From the NCBI GenBank assembly GCA_902825875.1, contig CADECP010000011.1:114453-178452 (forward strand): a stretch of 64,000 bases of DNA. The letters run 5' to 3'. The position numbers and the translations under genes are program-made. Positions 48,409 to 63,936 of this stretch are shown one piece after another. Each line of letters opens with the position of its first letter. Position 1 is the stretch's first letter. The notes under the pieces were generated by a model, which was not told the origin of the DNA, did no database searches, and was given only the letters and a program-made list of their open reading frames with translations. The stretch comes from an uncultured Acidobacteriota bacterium. GTDB lineage: Bacteria > Acidobacteriota > Blastocatellia > RBC074.

Positions 48409-48591
48409 AATCCGCCTGGTCCGCGGACGTTCCCGTCCGCCCGTTATTCCGAAGCATAATTTTCAGGCGAACCAAGAGTTTTCGATAATTGATGAATCAA
48501 GCGAATAGCCTTTTGCTATTTGATTCTTTTCTTGATTGACAGGCGGACAGGATGTCCGCGGACCAGGCGGACGGGAACGTCCGCGCTCCGG
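48392..48591. repeat. ~50-bp imperfect inverted repeats flanking a hairpin, ending at the recJ start
   Basis: The left copy is 48392-48441 and the right 48542-48591. Exact blocks are CCGCCTGGTCCGCGG at 48412-48426 against 48556-48570, and a 20-nt block at 48422-48441 against 48566-48585. They look like copies of a GC-rich REP-type element. The last copy ends 5 nt before the recJ ATG. Confidence 0.8.
48494..48531 (+). terminator. hairpin with T-rich tail after the nuclease gene
   Basis: GAATCA...AATAGC at 48494-48509 pairs with GCTATT-TGATTC at 48515-48526 with an inner bulge; TTTTC follows. It lies between the two GC-rich repeat copies and could end the helicase/nuclease transcript. Confidence 0.5.
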
Positions 48592-48596
48592 CTAAA

Positions 48597-50846
48597 ATGA
48601 TCTGGCAAATTCCACAACCCACTTCAATCCCCAATGACTTGCAAAACTTCGTCGGCGGCCACGCGCTCATAGCCGAACGGCTGGCGTGGTGCGGCATCAC
48701 GGACGTTGCTGCGGCGCGGGCGTTTCTCGACCCAAATGCTTACGCGGAGACTTCGCCGTTTGAATTACCGGATATGGCCAAAGCAGTTGAACGACTTCAG
48801 CGTGCCATCAAGCTCGGCGAGTCAATTTTGATCTGGGGAGATTTCGATGTTGATGGCCAGACGGCGACAACACTGCTGTTCACTGCGCTGCGCGATCTGG
48901 GAGCGAACGTTCAATACCACGTTCCGCTCCGCGACGGCGAAGGTCACGGAATCAACCTGCCTAAGCTGCGCGAATGGTTGGCGCGCGACGTAAAACTCAT
49001 CATCACTTGCGACACCGGCATCACTTCGCACGAAGCCGTCAACGTAGCCTCAGCCGCCGGAACCGATGTCATCATCACCGATCATCATTTGCTGGGCGAC
49101 ACGCTGCCCGCGGCGCTGGCCGTCATCAATCCGATGCGCTTGCCGGTTGAACACAAGCTGCGCGAATTGCCGGGCGTAGCCGTAGCTTATCAATTGATTG
49201 CGGCGTTGAGTTCAAAAAGCTGCGACGAACTGCTTGATCTGGTCGCGTTGGGAATCGTCGCCGACGTAGCCGAACAGGTAAAAGAAACTCGTTACTTGCT
49301 GCAACGCGGTTTGGCGACAATGCACGCTTCGGCTCGACCGGGTTTGCTGGCGTTGCTGCAAACCGCCGAAGTCAATCAACTGGCGATGGATGAATCCGAC
49401 ATTGGATTCAAACTGGCTCCGCGATTGAATGCTCAGGGGCGAATGGGCGACGCCGCCGACAGCGTGGAATTACTTTCGACCTTGGACACGGCGCGCGCGG
49501 CTGATTTGGCTTATCAGCTTGAACAAATGAACGCGCGGCGAAGATTGGAATCGCAACAGATTGAAGACAGCGCGCACAATCTGATCGAACGCGAACCGTC
49601 GCTGCTGGATTACGCGGCCATAGTTTTGTCGCATCCCGATTGGAAAGGCGGAGTCGCTGGCATCGTCGCCAATCGTTTGGCCGACGCTTATCACAAACCG
49701 GTCGTGCTGTTGTGCGAACAAAACGATGCGGCCTTCGGTTCGGCTCGGTCGGTGGCGGGCATCAACATCACAGACGCGCTGAAAGCCTGCCGCGAAAAGC
49801 TGACGAAGTTCGGCGGACACGCGATGGCTGCCGGGTTGTCGCTGCGCCGCGAAGACATTTTTGAATTTCGGCGAATGCTTTCGCGCACGGTTCGCGCGAT
49901 GGTTCCAGCGATGGAAGAGCCAACGCTGACGGTTGATGGTTATGTTTCGCTGAAAGAAATTACGCGCGAATTTGAAGAGGATTTGCGGCGACTGGCTCCG
50001 TTCGGCAACGGCAATCCGTCGTTGGTGCTGGCGACGAACGATCTGCGGCTGGTTCGCAAAAAGAAACTTGGCCGCAAAGGCGATCATCTGGAATTGATTG
50101 TCGAAGACGGCGAAGGCATTCAACAACGAGTGATGTGGTGGAATGTCGGCGATGCTGCTTTGCCGACTGGCCGTTTTGATCTTGCTTACAACTTGCGACT
50201 GAACCGGTTCAAAGACGAAGTTGATTTGGTGCTGGAATTCGTTGACCTGCAAGCACGCGAAAGCGAGGCGATTGAAGTCAGCGGCGAAGTCTCAATTTAC
50301 GAAATTGAAGATTGTCGCAGCGACGATCCGCAATCGAAGTTAGCTGAAGCTCTGGCAAAACATCCAGACGCGATTGTCTGGCGCGAAGCCGATTTAGTTT
50401 CTGGTTGCAACCGAACTGAATTGAAACAAGCTGAAACCTTGATCGTTTGGACTTCGCCGCCGGGGCCGGATGAATGGAACGCGGCGATGGAAACGGTGAA
50501 ACCTCGTCGCATCATGTTCTTTGGCCAACTTCCGGCTGAGCCAACACTTGAATCGTTTTTGCAGCGGTTGGGCGGACTGTTGAAGTTCGTCATGAATTCA
50601 AAAGGCGGCGAAACTACGATTCAGGAACTTGCTGCGGCAACGGCTCAACGCGCAGACGCCGTTCGGTATGGCTTGAACTGGTTTCAACAAAGCAGCCAGC
50701 TTGAAGTGAAGATCAGCGCCAAAGGTCGCGTCAGCATTTCCCGTCAAAACACGACAAGCGACCGCCCCGATCAAACCCCGCTGGAAAAACTGTTGAACAG
50801 CGTGCTTGCCGAAGCGGTCGCTTATCGAAAAAACTGGAAGCCATAA
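48597..50846 (+). CDS. recJ: single-stranded-DNA exonuclease RecJ
   Basis: 749 residues from the ATG at 48597; an in-frame upstream ATG at 48552 lies in the repeat and adds 15 residues of repeat-coded sequence. DHH motifs: [20 protein letters not shown] (I), [17 protein letters not shown] (II), [11 protein letters not shown] (III, DHH), GVAVAYQLI and [12 protein letters not shown] (IV region), then DHHA1 [20 protein letters not shown] and [14 protein letters not shown]. The OB domain carries [15 protein letters not shown]. It trims 5' single-strand ends in recombination repair. A ~150-residue C-terminal extension is beyond the minimal enzyme. No ribosome site is visible. Confidence 0.9.
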   Translation: MIWQIPQPTSIPNDLQNFVGGHALIAERLAWCGITDVAAARAFLDPNAYAETSPFELPDMAKAVERLQRAIKLGESILIWGDFDVDGQTATTLLFTALRDLGANVQYHVPLRDGEGHGINLPKLREWLARDVKLIITCDTGITSHEAVNVASAAGTDVIITDHHLLGDTLPAALAVINPMRLPVEHKLRELPGVAVAYQLIAALSSKSCDELLDLVALGIVADVAEQVKETRYLLQRGLATMHASARPGLLALLQTAEVNQLAMDESDIGFKLAPRLNAQGRMGDAADSVELLSTLDTARAADLAYQLEQMNARRRLESQQIEDSAHNLIEREPSLLDYAAIVLSHPDWKGGVAGIVANRLADAYHKPVVLLCEQNDAAFGSARSVAGINITDALKACREKLTKFGGHAMAAGLSLRREDIFEFRRMLSRTVRAMVPAMEEPTLTVDGYVSLKEITREFEEDLRRLAPFGNGNPSLVLATNDLRLVRKKKLGRKGDHLELIVEDGEGIQQRVMWWNVGDAALPTGRFDLAYNLRLNRFKDEVDLVLEFVDLQARESEAIEVSGEVSIYEIEDCRSDDPQSKLAEALAKHPDAIVWREADLVSGCNRTELKQAETLIVWTSPPGPDEWNAAMETVKPRRIMFFGQLPAEPTLESFLQRLGGLLKFVMNSKGGETTIQELAAATAQRADAVRYGLNWFQQSSQLEVKISAKGRVSISRQNTTSDRPDQTPLEKLLNSVLAEAVAYRKNWKP

Positions 50847-50893
50847 TTCAACGCCTGAAACTTCCCAATTTGGCTTGGTCACAAAACACAAAA

Positions 50894-50929
50894 GCCGCAA
50901 GGAGGCTAAACTCCCTGCGGCTTTTTTTT
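50894..50929. terminator. intrinsic terminator between recJ and rpoC
   Basis: GCCGCA...GGAG and CTCC...TGCGGC form a stem (50894-50921) followed by eight T on the plus strand. The A run before it makes it usable for rpoC on the minus strand too. Confidence 0.93.
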
Positions 50930-50952
50930 GATCGGTGAAGCATAGAAGCGAT

Positions 50953-55281
<4,329 letters not shown>

Positions 55282-55315
55282 AATGCCTTCTCCAAAATGC
55301 GGTGTTTACCACAGG

Positions 55316-55343
55316 GTAGAGACGCAAAATTTTGCGTCTCTAC
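55316..55343. repeat. perfect 28-bp palindrome between rpoB and rpoC
   Basis: GTAGAGACGCAAAA followed directly by TTTTGCGTCTCTAC: two 14-bp arms with no spacer. It lies 3 nt after the rpoB stop codon and 35 nt before the rpoC start. Similar GTAGAGACG palindromes are familiar dispersed repeats in cyanobacterial genomes (recollection). Confidence 0.95.
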
Positions 55344-55346
55344 AGA

Positions 55347-58300
55347 TTACGATTCTTTCGGCTCTCGCTGTCGCAATTCAACGTCCAGGCACAGCGATTG
55401 AAGCTCGCGCACCAGCACATTGAACGATTCGGGCAATCCCGGCTCGAAATCCGATTCGCCTTTGACGATGGACTCGTAAATCTTCGACCGTCCGGCCACG
55501 TCGTCTGATTTACAGGTCAGCAGTTCTTGCAGGATGTGCGCCGCGCCATAAGCTTCGAGCGCCCACACTTCCATTTCGCCGAATCGCTGACCGCCGAACT
55601 GCGCTTTTCCGCCCAACGGTTGTTGGGTAATCAGCGAGTACGGGCCAATCGAACGCGCGTGAATCTTGTCGTCCACCAGGTGAGACAGTTTGAGCATATA
55701 GATGTACCCGACGGTGACTTTTTGCTCGAACTGATCGCCGGTCATGCCGTCGAACAAACTGGTTTTTCCGGTTGGGCTGACCATTTGTGGCAAGCCTTCT
55801 TCGCGCACCTGCGAATCAGCGTCTTCCAGATAACGTTTAATGTTGGCTTCGGTCGCGCCGTCGAACACAGGCGTGGCGAACCGCATTCCCATCACGCTGG
55901 CCGCCCAGCCGAGGTGGGTTTCCAGAATCTGACCGACGTTCATACGCGAAGGCACGCCCAGCGGGTTGAGAACGATTTCGACCGGAGTGCCATCGGGCAG
56001 ATACGGCATGTCTTCTTCGGGCAGAATGCGTGCGATGACGCCTTTGTTACCGTGACGACCGGCCATCTTGTCGCCGACCGACAGTTTTCGTTTCATCGCC
56101 ACGAAGACCTTGACCATCTTGATGACGCCGGGCGAAAGCTCGTCGCCTTTCTTGATCTTGTCAATTTTCTCTTCGTACAGGTGATCCAGAATCGCCACCT
56201 GACGTTCGGTACGCTGTTCCAGGTCTTTGATTTCGGCTGCCACGTCGCGCGCGCCGCTGACTTCGACACGTTTCAGCGCGCCGATGTCCATTCCTTCCAA
56301 CATATCGCGCGTCAGCTTCGCGCCTTTTTCAGCGATGGTGCGCCCGCGGAAGACCAAATCGGATTCCAGCTTGCGGCCATCCAGCAATTCGTAAATCCGC
56401 TTGTTGCGTTCTTCTTCGACAATGCGGATTTCGTCTTGCAGGTTTTTGCGAAGCTTTTCTTCTTCGGCGGATTCGATGGCCATGCTGCGAACGTCTTTGT
56501 CCTGACCTTTGCGGGTGAAGACTTTGACATCAACGACAGTGCCTTCGATGCCGGGCGGGCAGGTCAAGCTGGCGTCGCGCACGTCACCGGCTTTTTCGCC
56601 GAAGATCGCGCGGAGCAGTTTCTCTTCCGCCGTCAGTTGGGTTTCGCCTTTCGGCGTGACTTTGCCGACCAGAATCGAACCGGGTTTGACGTACGCTCCG
56701 ATGCGGATGATGCCGCTTTCGTCCAGATCACGCAGCGCAGCTTCGCCTACGTTCGGGATGTCGCGTGTGATTTCTTCGGGGCCGAGTTTGGTGTCGCGCG
56801 ATTCGATTTCCAGTTCTTCGATGTGAATCGAAGTGTAGTAATCGTTCTTGATCATCTTTTCAGAGATCAAAATCGCGTCCTCGAAGTTGTAACCGCGCCA
56901 CGGCATAAACGCGACCAGCACGTTTCGTCCCAACGCCAGTTCGCCGCCGTCCGTGCAAGGCCCGTCGGCGATAACCTGACCTTTGGCCACGCGGTCGCCT
57001 GCGCGAACAATCGGTTTCTGATTGATGCAGGTGTTCTGGTTCGAGCGTTTGAATTTGATGAGCGGATAAATGTCCGCCGTCACTTCGCGCGAAAGCGTGC
57101 CGTCAACGTTGTGGTCAACGCGAATGATGATTCGTTCGGAATCCACTTTGTCCACCACGCCGTCGCGACGGGCAACAACCACAGCGCCGGAATCCTGCGC
57201 TGTGACTTTTTCCATTCCGGTTCCAATCAGCGGAGCCTGTGCGCGCAGCAAAGGCACTGCCTGGCGCTGCATGTTCGATCCCATCAACGCGCGGTTGGCG
57301 TCGTCGTTTTCGAGGAAGGGAATCAAACTGGCCGCCACAGACACCAACTGTTTCGGCGAAACGTCCATAAACTGGATTTCCGCGCGTTCGGGCAGAATGA
57401 ATTCGCCTGCCTGACGTGCGTTGACGCGCTCGCCTTTGATGTAACCGTTGTCGTCCAACTGAATGTTGGCCTGACCGATGATGTATTTATCTTCTTCCCA
57501 AGCCGACAGATAGAACGGATACGGTTCGTAAGTAGCCTGTTTTTTGCCGTCGCCGAGTGACTTATTCGTCTTTTCGGCTTCTTCCTGCGGAACGTGATCG
57601 TGCGGTCTGTATTGGGTGTCGCCCGGATTGAGAACCTTGACGTAATCAATCACGCGGCCATCCAAAACCTTGCGATACGGCGATTCGATGAAGCCGAATT
57701 CGTTGATGCGAGCGAAACACGACAGCGACGAAATCAGTCCGATGTTCGGCCCTTCAGGCGTTTCAATCGGGCAAATGCGTCCGTAATGCGTTGGGTGAAC
57801 GTCACGGACTTCAAACCCGGCGCGTTCGCGCGACAAACCGCCCGGTCCAAGCGCCGACAAGCGGCGTTTGTGCGTAATTTCCGAAAGCGGATTGGTTTGA
57901 TCCATAAACTGCGACAACTGCGATGATCCGAAAAATTCGCGCACCGCAGCCGTGACAGGTTTCGCGTTGATCAGATCGCGCGGCATCGCCGTCTGCATTT
58001 CGGTGTGAATGGACATCTTTTCTTTGATGGCACGTTCCATTCTGACCAAACCGAGCCGGAATTGATTTTCCAGCAATTCGCCGACGGCGCGAACGCGACG
58101 ATTGCCAAGATGGTCAATGTCGTCGTCGCTGTAAAAGATCGTGCGGCCATCGCGGGTTTTTTGTTCGCCGGTGACACGCTTCAACTTCAACACGTAATCA
58201 ATCACGTCGAAAAAATCTTGCGGCGAAATCAACTGGTCTTCCAAACGGTCGCGTTCAGGGCGCCCCATCTTGATGTTGAACTTCAACCGTCCGACGCGCG

Positions 58301-59705
58301 AAAAATCGAATTTGCGCGCATCGAAGAACATTCCATGAAAAAGCTGCTGCGAAGTTTCCAACGTCGGCGGATCGCCGGGACGCATCTTGCGGTAAATTTC
58401 GATCAGAGCTTCCTGAGTGGATTTGATCGTGTCTTTTCTGACGGTCTGGCTCAACGTAATTCCTATGTCGTCTTTGTCCGGGAAGTAGATTTCAAACGAA
58501 TTGATTCCTGCTTCGACGGCTTTGGCCAGAATTTCTGCCGTCATTTCAGAATTGCTTTCGGCCAAGACTTCACCGTCATTGATGTTCACCAGATCGTTCA
58601 GCGTATACGCACCGGTCAGGTCTTCGACTTTGACAGGAATTTCAGTGATGCCTGCCGCGATAATTGCGTCGTAAGCCGATTGGCCGATCTTCTTACCGGT
58701 TTTGACGATCACTTCGCCGTTTTTAGCAGCGATGTCGGACGAAGCGCGCGAACCGACAATGCTTGAGCTGACCTGCCAGAGCAGTTCAGCGCCTTCGACG
58801 CGAACTTTGTCCACTGTGTAAAAGTAACGAAGGATATCTTCGTCGGTTTTCAGCCCCAAAGCTCTCAAGAACACAGTCGCCAGGAATTTGCGTTTGCGGT
58901 CAATTCGCACGTACAGCAAATTTTTGGCATCGTATTCAAACTCCACCCACGATCCGCGATATGGGATGAGCTTGGCCAGGAAGTAGGTGTTGTTTTCACC
59001 TTTCTCGAAAAAGACTCCGGGCGAGCGATGCAACTGAGAAACGATGACGCGCTCCGTTCCATTGATGATGAACGTGCCGTTTTCGGTCATCAGCGGCAGA
59101 TCGCCGAAATAAACCTCTTCTTCCTTGATGTCACGGATGGATTTCTGACTTGTTTCTTCGTCCTTGTCCCAGACCGTCAGGCGGATTTTCACGTGCAGCG
59201 GCACGGAATAGGTCATGCCGCGTTCCTGACATTCGGACACGTCGTATTTATGCTTCAAACCCACCGGTTCGCCGCAATTGTCGCAGGTGTTGACGACGTT
59301 TTTGTTGTACGTGCCGCACTGGCCGCAGATCACGTCGTCAGACGACAGCGGATTGATCTTGATGACCGCCGCGCACTGGCGACAGTTCGAGCGCAAGTGA
59401 TGCAGCCCCTGCAACTGACCGCATTTGCACTGCCAGTTGCCCAGCCGAAACTCGACAAATTCCAGCGAAGAGGTTTCGCGGAAGTCCGAAATCGGAAAGG
59501 TGGATTTGAAAACCGCCTGCAATCCGACCAGATCGCGTTCCGGCGGCAATAAGTCCATCTGCAAAAAACGATCGTAGCTGTCGCGCTGGACTTCGATCAG
59601 ATTCGGAATACGAACTGAAGTGCGAATCTTGGAAAAGTCGTGACGCGGTGATTTCACTTTACCTTCACTACCATTGTTTACGAATGTGCTAATTTCAGTA
59701 GTCAT
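55347..59705 (-). CDS. rpoB: RNA polymerase subunit beta
   Basis: 1452 residues. Conserved parts: [19 protein letters not shown], rifampicin region [20 protein letters not shown] and [58 protein letters not shown] and the C-terminal [20 protein letters not shown]. At residues 93-144 there is an eight-Cys insertion (CKC, CRQC, CGQC, CDNC) that is not in the E. coli protein and could bind two zinc ions. Translation starts with [10 protein letters not shown]. Confidence 0.98.
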   Translation of the reverse strand: MTTEISTFVNNGSEGKVKSPRHDFSKIRTSVRIPNLIEVQRDSYDRFLQMDLLPPERDLVGLQAVFKSTFPISDFRETSSLEFVEFRLGNWQCKCGQLQGLHHLRSNCRQCAAVIKINPLSSDDVICGQCGTYNKNVVNTCDNCGEPVGLKHKYDVSECQERGMTYSVPLHVKIRLTVWDKDEETSQKSIRDIKEEEVYFGDLPLMTENGTFIINGTERVIVSQLHRSPGVFFEKGENNTYFLAKLIPYRGSWVEFEYDAKNLLYVRIDRKRKFLATVFLRALGLKTDEDILRYFYTVDKVRVEGAELLWQVSSSIVGSRASSDIAAKNGEVIVKTGKKIGQSAYDAIIAAGITEIPVKVEDLTGAYTLNDLVNINDGEVLAESNSEMTAEILAKAVEAGINSFEIYFPDKDDIGITLSQTVRKDTIKSTQEALIEIYRKMRPGDPPTLETSQQLFHGMFFDARKFDFSRVGRLKFNIKMGRPERDRLEDQLISPQDFFDVIDYVLKLKRVTGEQKTRDGRTIFYSDDDIDHLGNRRVRAVGELLENQFRLGLVRMERAIKEKMSIHTEMQTAMPRDLINAKPVTAAVREFFGSSQLSQFMDQTNPLSEITHKRRLSALGPGGLSRERAGFEVRDVHPTHYGRICPIETPEGPNIGLISSLSCFARINEFGFIESPYRKVLDGRVIDYVKVLNPGDTQYRPHDHVPQEEAEKTNKSLGDGKKQATYEPYPFYLSAWEEDKYIIGQANIQLDDNGYIKGERVNARQAGEFILPERAEIQFMDVSPKQLVSVAASLIPFLENDDANRALMGSNMQRQAVPLLRAQAPLIGTGMEKVTAQDSGAVVVARRDGVVDKVDSERIIIRVDHNVDGTLSREVTADIYPLIKFKRSNQNTCINQKPIVRAGDRVAKGQVIADGPCTDGGELALGRNVLVAFMPWRGYNFEDAILISEKMIKNDYYTSIHIEELEIESRDTKLGPEEITRDIPNVGEAALRDLDESGIIRIGAYVKPGSILVGKVTPKGETQLTAEEKLLRAIFGEKAGDVRDASLTCPPGIEGTVVDVKVFTRKGQDKDVRSMAIESAEEEKLRKNLQDEIRIVEEERNKRIYELLDGRKLESDLVFRGRTIAEKGAKLTRDMLEGMDIGALKRVEVSGARDVAAEIKDLEQRTERQVAILDHLYEEKIDKIKKGDELSPGVIKMVKVFVAMKRKLSVGDKMAGRHGNKGVIARILPEEDMPYLPDGTPVEIVLNPLGVPSRMNVGQILETHLGWAASVMGMRFATPVFDGATEANIKRYLEDADSQVREEGLPQMVSPTGKTSLFDGMTGDQFEQKVTVGYIYMLKLSHLVDDKIHARSIGPYSLITQQPLGGKAQFGGQRFGEMEVWALEAYGAAHILQELLTCKSDDVAGRSKIYESIVKGESDFEPGLPESFNVLVRELQSLCLDVELRQREPKES

Positions 59706-59819
59706 TTGCGAACGTCCTCAGGCAAGCAAGCCGGAGCAGAAGTGGTTCCAGCTTTATATCACTTAGGTTAGAGCCTCAAACCGAAACCTGTGCCTCAAGT
59801 TTTCTGATAAGACAAAGCG

Positions 59820-59848
59820 GCGGCGGGAGACAACACGTCCCCCGCCGC
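59820..59848 (-). promoter_or_regulatory. GC hairpin in the rpoB leader
   Basis: GCGGCGGG (59820-59827) and CCCGCCGC (59841-59848) give eight perfect GC pairs. On the minus strand CGCTTTGTCTT follows, a weak T-rich tail. Confidence 0.55.
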
Positions 59849-60100
59849 GCGCCACGCGGTTGTTTTTGAAAATTTGTGTTTGCAGTTTGCCGATGTTTTG
59901 TGCCCTGCAAGTGAGTAAGTAAAACTGCCAGAGCTGTTAAGCAAGGAAAGCTTTTCATCCTCTCGGAAAAACCAGCCGGAAACCCGGACGATTAAGATCA
60001 GGAAGATGCTTCAACCTGCTGAGATCGAAGGTTTCACGCCCGCCCCTTACCTCAGCTTTCATTCGGCATCGCTGCCGACGGCAAACCAAATCAGGTCAAG

Positions 60101-60152
60101 AAAAAAAAACTTGCTAAGTCCCGGAAAGCCAACTCAACACAGAGCGGGACTT
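60101..60152 (-). terminator. terminator/attenuator after rplL
   Basis: On the minus strand AAGTCCCG (60145-60152) pairs with CGGGACTT (60116-60123); the 21-nt loop is long. Nine T (60101-60109) follow 6 nt after the stem. It probably ends part of the rplL transcripts while some read through to rpoB. Confidence 0.6.
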
Positions 60153-60168
60153 CCGAGACTTTTGTATC

Positions 60169-60546
60169 TTACTTCAATTCGACCGACGCGCCAGCATCGG
60201 CCAGAGATTTTTTCATCTTTTCGGCTTCGTCCTTGGAAGCGCCTTCCTTGACGGTCTTCGGAGCGCCATCAACCAGGTCTTTGGCTTCTTTCAAGCCGAG
60301 GCCGGTTAATTCACGAACGACTTTGATGACGTTGATCTTGTTCGCGCCAGCGCCTGTCAGAACCACGTCAAAGGTGTCTTTTTCTTCCACGGGAGCAGCC
60401 GCAGCCGCCGCGCCAGGAGCAGCCACAGCCACTGCCGCAGCAGCAGCCGAAACGCCGAAAGTGGTTTCGAGTTCTTTGACCAATTCAGAGGCTTCCAGCA
60501 GGGAAAGACCTTTGATCTGTTCTACGATGTTTGCGATGTCAGCCAT
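60169..60546 (-). CDS. rplL: ribosomal protein bL12 (L7/L12)
   Basis: 125 residues from the ATG at 60546, preceded by GGAGGA at 9 nt. N-terminal dimer domain ([20 protein letters not shown]), the Ala/Val-rich hinge, then the C-terminal factor-binding domain [40 protein letters not shown]. It recruits GTPase factors to the ribosome. The 249-nt gap to rplJ is longer than usual and has no recognised RNA element. Confidence 0.97.
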   Translation of the reverse strand: MADIANIVEQIKGLSLLEASELVKELETTFGVSAAAAAVAVAAPGAAAAAAPVEEKDTFDVVLTGAGANKINVIKVVRELTGLGLKEAKDLVDGAPKTVKEGASKDEAEKMKKSLADAGASVELK

Positions 60547-60795
60547 GACTTTAACTATTCCTCCAACAATGTCTGCCCGAACAACATTCAAGGGCAGCAA
60601 GATAACTTTTTTGCATCGTCAGGTTTGAACGACGCGCGAATTGAGCATACGTGTGAAACGAACCACAGGCATCACTCCGCTGAACGCTTCACCCAGGCCA
60701 CCTACTGACAATTTCACAAGACAACCTGGCGTATTCAAAAATCCGAACTCAGAATCGCTGCTCAAGCGACACGAGTTTTGAAACTCTTAAAAGTC

Positions 60796-61323
60796 TTAAG
60801 CCTGCTCGGCTTTTTGTTTGGCAATTTGATCCAGAACAATCGCCAGATTGCGTGCCACGCCGCTCAACGCGACAGCGATACCCTGCGCCGGAGCATTGAT
60901 GACAAACATCAGTTTGCTGACCAATTCTTCCTTCGACGGCAGAGAGGCGAGTGCTTCAATGTCTTTGACGTTAATGGCGCGGGCGTCAACTACACCAGCT
61001 TTGAACGTCAGTTTTGGATTCTCTTTGGCGAACTTGCTAAGCACTTTGGCCAGCCCGACCGGATCGCTTTCGGAATAGGCCAGAGCGGTCATTCCTTTGA
61101 ACTCGCCTTTCAGCGATTCAAGCGGTGTGCCTTCGACGGCCAAGCGGCCAATCGTATTTTTGATGACGCGATATTTCAGATTTGCGGCTTCAAGCGCACG
61201 GCGCAGTTCGCCGTCTTTCTCGACTGAAAGTCCCTGAAAGCTGACCATCAACGCATTACCGGTTTGGTTGAATTCTTCTTTGAGTGCGGCAAGGTCCAGG
61301 TGTTTTTGTTCTCTGGTTTTCAT
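60796..61323 (-). CDS. rplJ: ribosomal protein uL10
   Basis: 175 residues. L10 pattern: [60 protein letters not shown], and a C-terminal helix that binds L7/L12. Only 51 nt separate it from rplA, too short for the long L10 autoregulatory leader of E. coli. Confidence 0.96.
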   Translation of the reverse strand: MKTREQKHLDLAALKEEFNQTGNALMVSFQGLSVEKDGELRRALEAANLKYRVIKNTIGRLAVEGTPLESLKGEFKGMTALAYSESDPVGLAKVLSKFAKENPKLTFKAGVVDARAINVKDIEALASLPSKEELVSKLMFVINAPAQGIAVALSGVARNLAIVLDQIAKQKAEQA

Positions 61324-61374
61324 GAATCAATCTCCAAAAATTCAGTGGAATCTGTTTGTCGAAAAGGGAATCGT

Positions 61375-62067
61375 CTAAGCTCCAATCGAAGTCGGATCAA
61401 CCAGAATTCCGGGACCCATCGTCGAAGCGACATTGACCTTTTTGACATATTTGCCTTTCGCCGTCGCGGGCTTGGCCTTGATAACGGCGTCAATCAGCGA
61501 TTTGGCGTTTTCGGTGATCTTGTCTGCCGAAAACGACACTTTGCCGACCGGGACGTGAATCACTCCGGTCTTATCAACGCGAAATTCCACTTTACCAGCT
61601 TTGGTTTCTTTGACAGCGGTTGCCACATCCAAAGTCACAGTTCCGGTTTTCGGGTTGGGCATCAAACCGCGAGGGCCAAGCACCTTACCGAGCGTACCGA
61701 CCGAACGCATCATATCGGGCGTAGCAATCAGGGCATCGAAGTCCAGATAGCCGCCTTTGATCTTTTCGACGAAATCATCGCCGCCGACTTCATCGGCTCC
61801 GGCTTCCTGAGCTTCGCGCTGTTTTTCCGGTGTTCCGGCGATGACCGCAACTTTTTTCGATTTGCCCAAACCGTGCGGAAGCACGATTGTGCCGCGTACC
61901 ATTTGATCGGCTTTACGAGGATCAACGCCGAGAACCATGGTGACTTCAACGGTCTCGTCGAATTTCGCAAAAGCGACTTTTTTCGACAACGCGATGGCGT
62001 CAGTCAAAGGGTAGAGTTTGCTCAACTCTACCTGGGCGAGCGCAGCCTTAAACTTTTTTCCTGCCAT
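61375..62067 (-). CDS. rplA: ribosomal protein uL1
   Basis: 230 residues. L1 signature [20 protein letters not shown] and the N-terminal [20 protein letters not shown]; the linker [20 protein letters not shown]. It binds 23S rRNA at the L1 stalk and in many bacteria represses its own mRNA. Confidence 0.97.
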   Translation of the reverse strand: MAGKKFKAALAQVELSKLYPLTDAIALSKKVAFAKFDETVEVTMVLGVDPRKADQMVRGTIVLPHGLGKSKKVAVIAGTPEKQREAQEAGADEVGGDDFVEKIKGGYLDFDALIATPDMMRSVGTLGKVLGPRGLMPNPKTGTVTLDVATAVKETKAGKVEFRVDKTGVIHVPVGKVSFSADKITENAKSLIDAVIKAKPATAKGKYVKKVNVASTMGPGILVDPTSIGA

Positions 62068-62152
62068 TGATTATTTCCTTTCAGGTATTAGCGTGACCAC
62101 AGAGGATTCCGTCAAATTCGGGCTGGGCCACTCCCTCTTAGGATTGCGGTTT

Positions 62153-62210
62153 CAGATTGTTGGCGACGAAGAATCAAGCATTACGCTCGTCAACAACAAC
62201 TCGCAATCTG
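62153..62210 (-). promoter_or_regulatory. stem-loop in the rplK-rplA spacer
   Basis: CAGATTGTTG (62153-62162) pairs with CAACAA-ctcg-CAATCTG (62195-62210) around a bulge, with an inner GACGA/TCGTC stem. It is upstream of rplA and could be an L1 binding site or an attenuator. No T tract. Confidence 0.4.
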
Positions 62211-62214
62211 AAGA

Positions 62215-62637
62215 TTATTTGATGTCTAGTCCAAGACTCTTGGCCGTGCCTTCGATGGTGCGAATGGCCGCTTCGAGATTGGTCGTATTCAGGTCCGGCA
62301 TTTTCAGCTTCGCAATCTCTTCGATTTGAGCGCGAGTGACCGATCCGACTTTTTCGCGGTTCGGTTTGCCAGAGCCTTTTTCCAGCTTCAGAGCTTTTTT
62401 GATCAGGTCAGCAGCCGGCGGCGTCTTGGTGATGAAGGTGAACGAACGATCGGCGTAAACCGTGATGACGACCGGAATTTTGATGTCGCCCAAGTTGGAG
62501 GTTTTCGCGTTGAATTGTTTGCAGAACTCCATGATGTTCACGCCCTGCGGACCCAGCGCCGTTCCAATCGGAGGAGCAGGGTTCGCTTTTCCAGCGGGAA
62601 CCTGGAGCTTAATCATTGCTGTAACTTTTTTTGCCAT
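62215..62637 (-). CDS. rplK: ribosomal protein uL11
   Basis: 140 residues. Pattern: [55 protein letters not shown], and the RNA-binding C-terminal [20 protein letters not shown]. It binds the GTPase-associated centre of 23S rRNA. Confidence 0.97.
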   Translation of the reverse strand: MAKKVTAMIKLQVPAGKANPAPPIGTALGPQGVNIMEFCKQFNAKTSNLGDIKIPVVITVYADRSFTFITKTPPAADLIKKALKLEKGSGKPNREKVGSVTRAQIEEIAKLKMPDLNTTNLEAAIRTIEGTAKSLGLDIK

Positions 62638-62681
62638 AGTAAGTATTGGTTATGATCGGACGCCAAAAGCGTCCTCCCAAT

Positions 62682-63245
62682 TTATTGTTCTTCTGAGAAG
62701 GAAACCTTTTCGACTTCCAAAAAGCCCAATTCGACCGGAGTTGCCCGCCCGAAAATGGTCACGTTGACCTTGAGCATGTTCTTGTCGCCGTTGATTTCTT
62801 CAACCGTACCCATAAAGCTGGTGAACGGGCCGTGCGTGATTCGCACGGTTTCACCTCGCTCGAATGTAAACTTCGGTTTTGGTTTTTCCGCGGCCGTTTC
62901 AACGTGATGGACAATCTGATCCACTTCCTCCTGACTCAGCGGCGTCGGTTTTTGTCCGCCAACGAAGCTGGTCACTTTCGGAGTGCTTTTGATCAGATGC
63001 CAGGCGCGATCGGAAATATCTGCATTTTCGGCGCACTCAATCTCGACAAGCACGTAACCCGGAAAAAACATTCGGGTGCTTTCAACGCGCTTGGAGCCTT
63101 TCATCTCGACGACTGTTTCCGTCGGAATCAGAACCTGAGTGATCTCGTCGGCCATTCCGAACGCCTGAATGCGCGAGTTCAGGCTATCTCGCACTTTGCG
63201 TTCGTAGCCTGAATAAGTGTGAATGATGAACCACTGCTTCGCCAT
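62682..63245 (-). CDS. nusG: transcription elongation/antitermination factor NusG
   Basis: 187 residues from the ATG at 63245. NGN domain: [52 protein letters not shown] domain: [40 protein letters not shown]. It couples RNA polymerase to Rho or the ribosome. Confidence 0.97.
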   Translation of the reverse strand: MAKQWFIIHTYSGYERKVRDSLNSRIQAFGMADEITQVLIPTETVVEMKGSKRVESTRMFFPGYVLVEIECAENADISDRAWHLIKSTPKVTSFVGGQKPTPLSQEEVDQIVHHVETAAEKPKPKFTFERGETVRITHGPFTSFMGTVEEINGDKNMLKVNVTIFGRATPVELGFLEVEKVSFSEEQ

Positions 63246-63298
63246 AATCTGCGGAATTCTCCGAACGTATGACCGAAAAAAAAATAAACCGAGATCGC

Positions 63299-63586
63299 TT
63301 AAAAAACCTTGCTCGCTACCCATTCAATTCCCTTGATCAGGTACGAGAAAACGATATCGGCAGCGAAAAGATAAAAAGCAAAAAAGAAAACGGCGATCAC
63401 CACAATAATCGTTGTGTTCACCACTTCCGTACGTGTCGGCCAGGAAACCTGCCTCATTTCTCGCGCAACTTCGCGCCAGAATTGGCGGACATTATTCAGC
63501 CAACCGGTTGGTTTGGCGACTAGCGATTGTTCATTTGATTCTTCTGTCATCGCCGCAGCTCCTTCGCGCGTGCTCGATGTTGCCAT
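63299..63586 (-). CDS. secE: preprotein translocase subunit SecE
   Basis: 95 residues from the ATG at 63586 (GAGGTGA upstream). Core: [38 protein letters not shown], one membrane segment at the C-terminus. The short bacterial form. It holds SecY in the translocon. Upstream is tRNA-Trp, downstream nusG, the standard order. Confidence 0.95.
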   Translation of the reverse strand: MATSSTREGAAAMTEESNEQSLVAKPTGWLNNVRQFWREVAREMRQVSWPTRTEVVNTTIIVVIAVFFFAFYLFAADIVFSYLIKGIEWVASKVF

Positions 63587-63631
63587 TATTTTCACCTCGG
63601 TTGTCGGTGGAATTGATTCACTTTCAATAAA

Positions 63632-63708
<77 letters not shown>

Positions 63709-63731
63709 GAATCAATACTGCCGACCTGGCG

Positions 63732-63881
63732 TTACTTGGTTTCGCGGTGCGGCGAGTGCTTGCGGCATTTGCGGCAAAACTTCTTGAACTCAAGACGCTG
63801 CGTGGTCTTTTTCTTGTTCTTGGTTGTGAAGTAATTGCGATCCTTGCACTCGGTACATTGGAGAACGATTTTATCTCGCAT
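63732..63881 (-). CDS. rpmG: ribosomal protein bL33
   Basis: 49 residues. [49 protein letters not shown]. Two CxxC pairs (CTEC, CRKC) make it the zinc-binding form. Standard position between tuf and tRNA-Trp/secE. Confidence 0.96.
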   Translation of the reverse strand: MRDKIVLQCTECKDRNYFTTKNKKKTTQRLEFKKFCRKCRKHSPHRETK

Positions 63882-63936
63882 AACAATCTTTCTGGAAAAT
63901 TGAAGTCGTTTGAATCAAACAAGCTTGGAAAATTAA

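Larger units (their letters stand above)
59706..60168 (-). other. 463-nt rplL-rpoB spacer with two hairpins
   Basis: No gene is supported here. Reading toward rpoB: a T-tailed hairpin at 60101-60152 directly after rplL, then a GC hairpin at 59820-59848, then the rpoB leader. The layout suggests attenuation and perhaps a second promoter that separate ribosomal-protein from polymerase expression (inference). Confidence 0.6.

Noticed and set aside
45317..50846. Defence island made of helicase, nuclease and RecJ
   Set aside because: Flanked by LPS and polymerase genes, no phage-defence signature, and RecJ is a housekeeping repair gene; ordinary DNA repair fits better.
61324..61374. L10 autoregulatory leader
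   Set aside because: The rplA-rplJ gap is only 51 nt, too short for the known leader structure.
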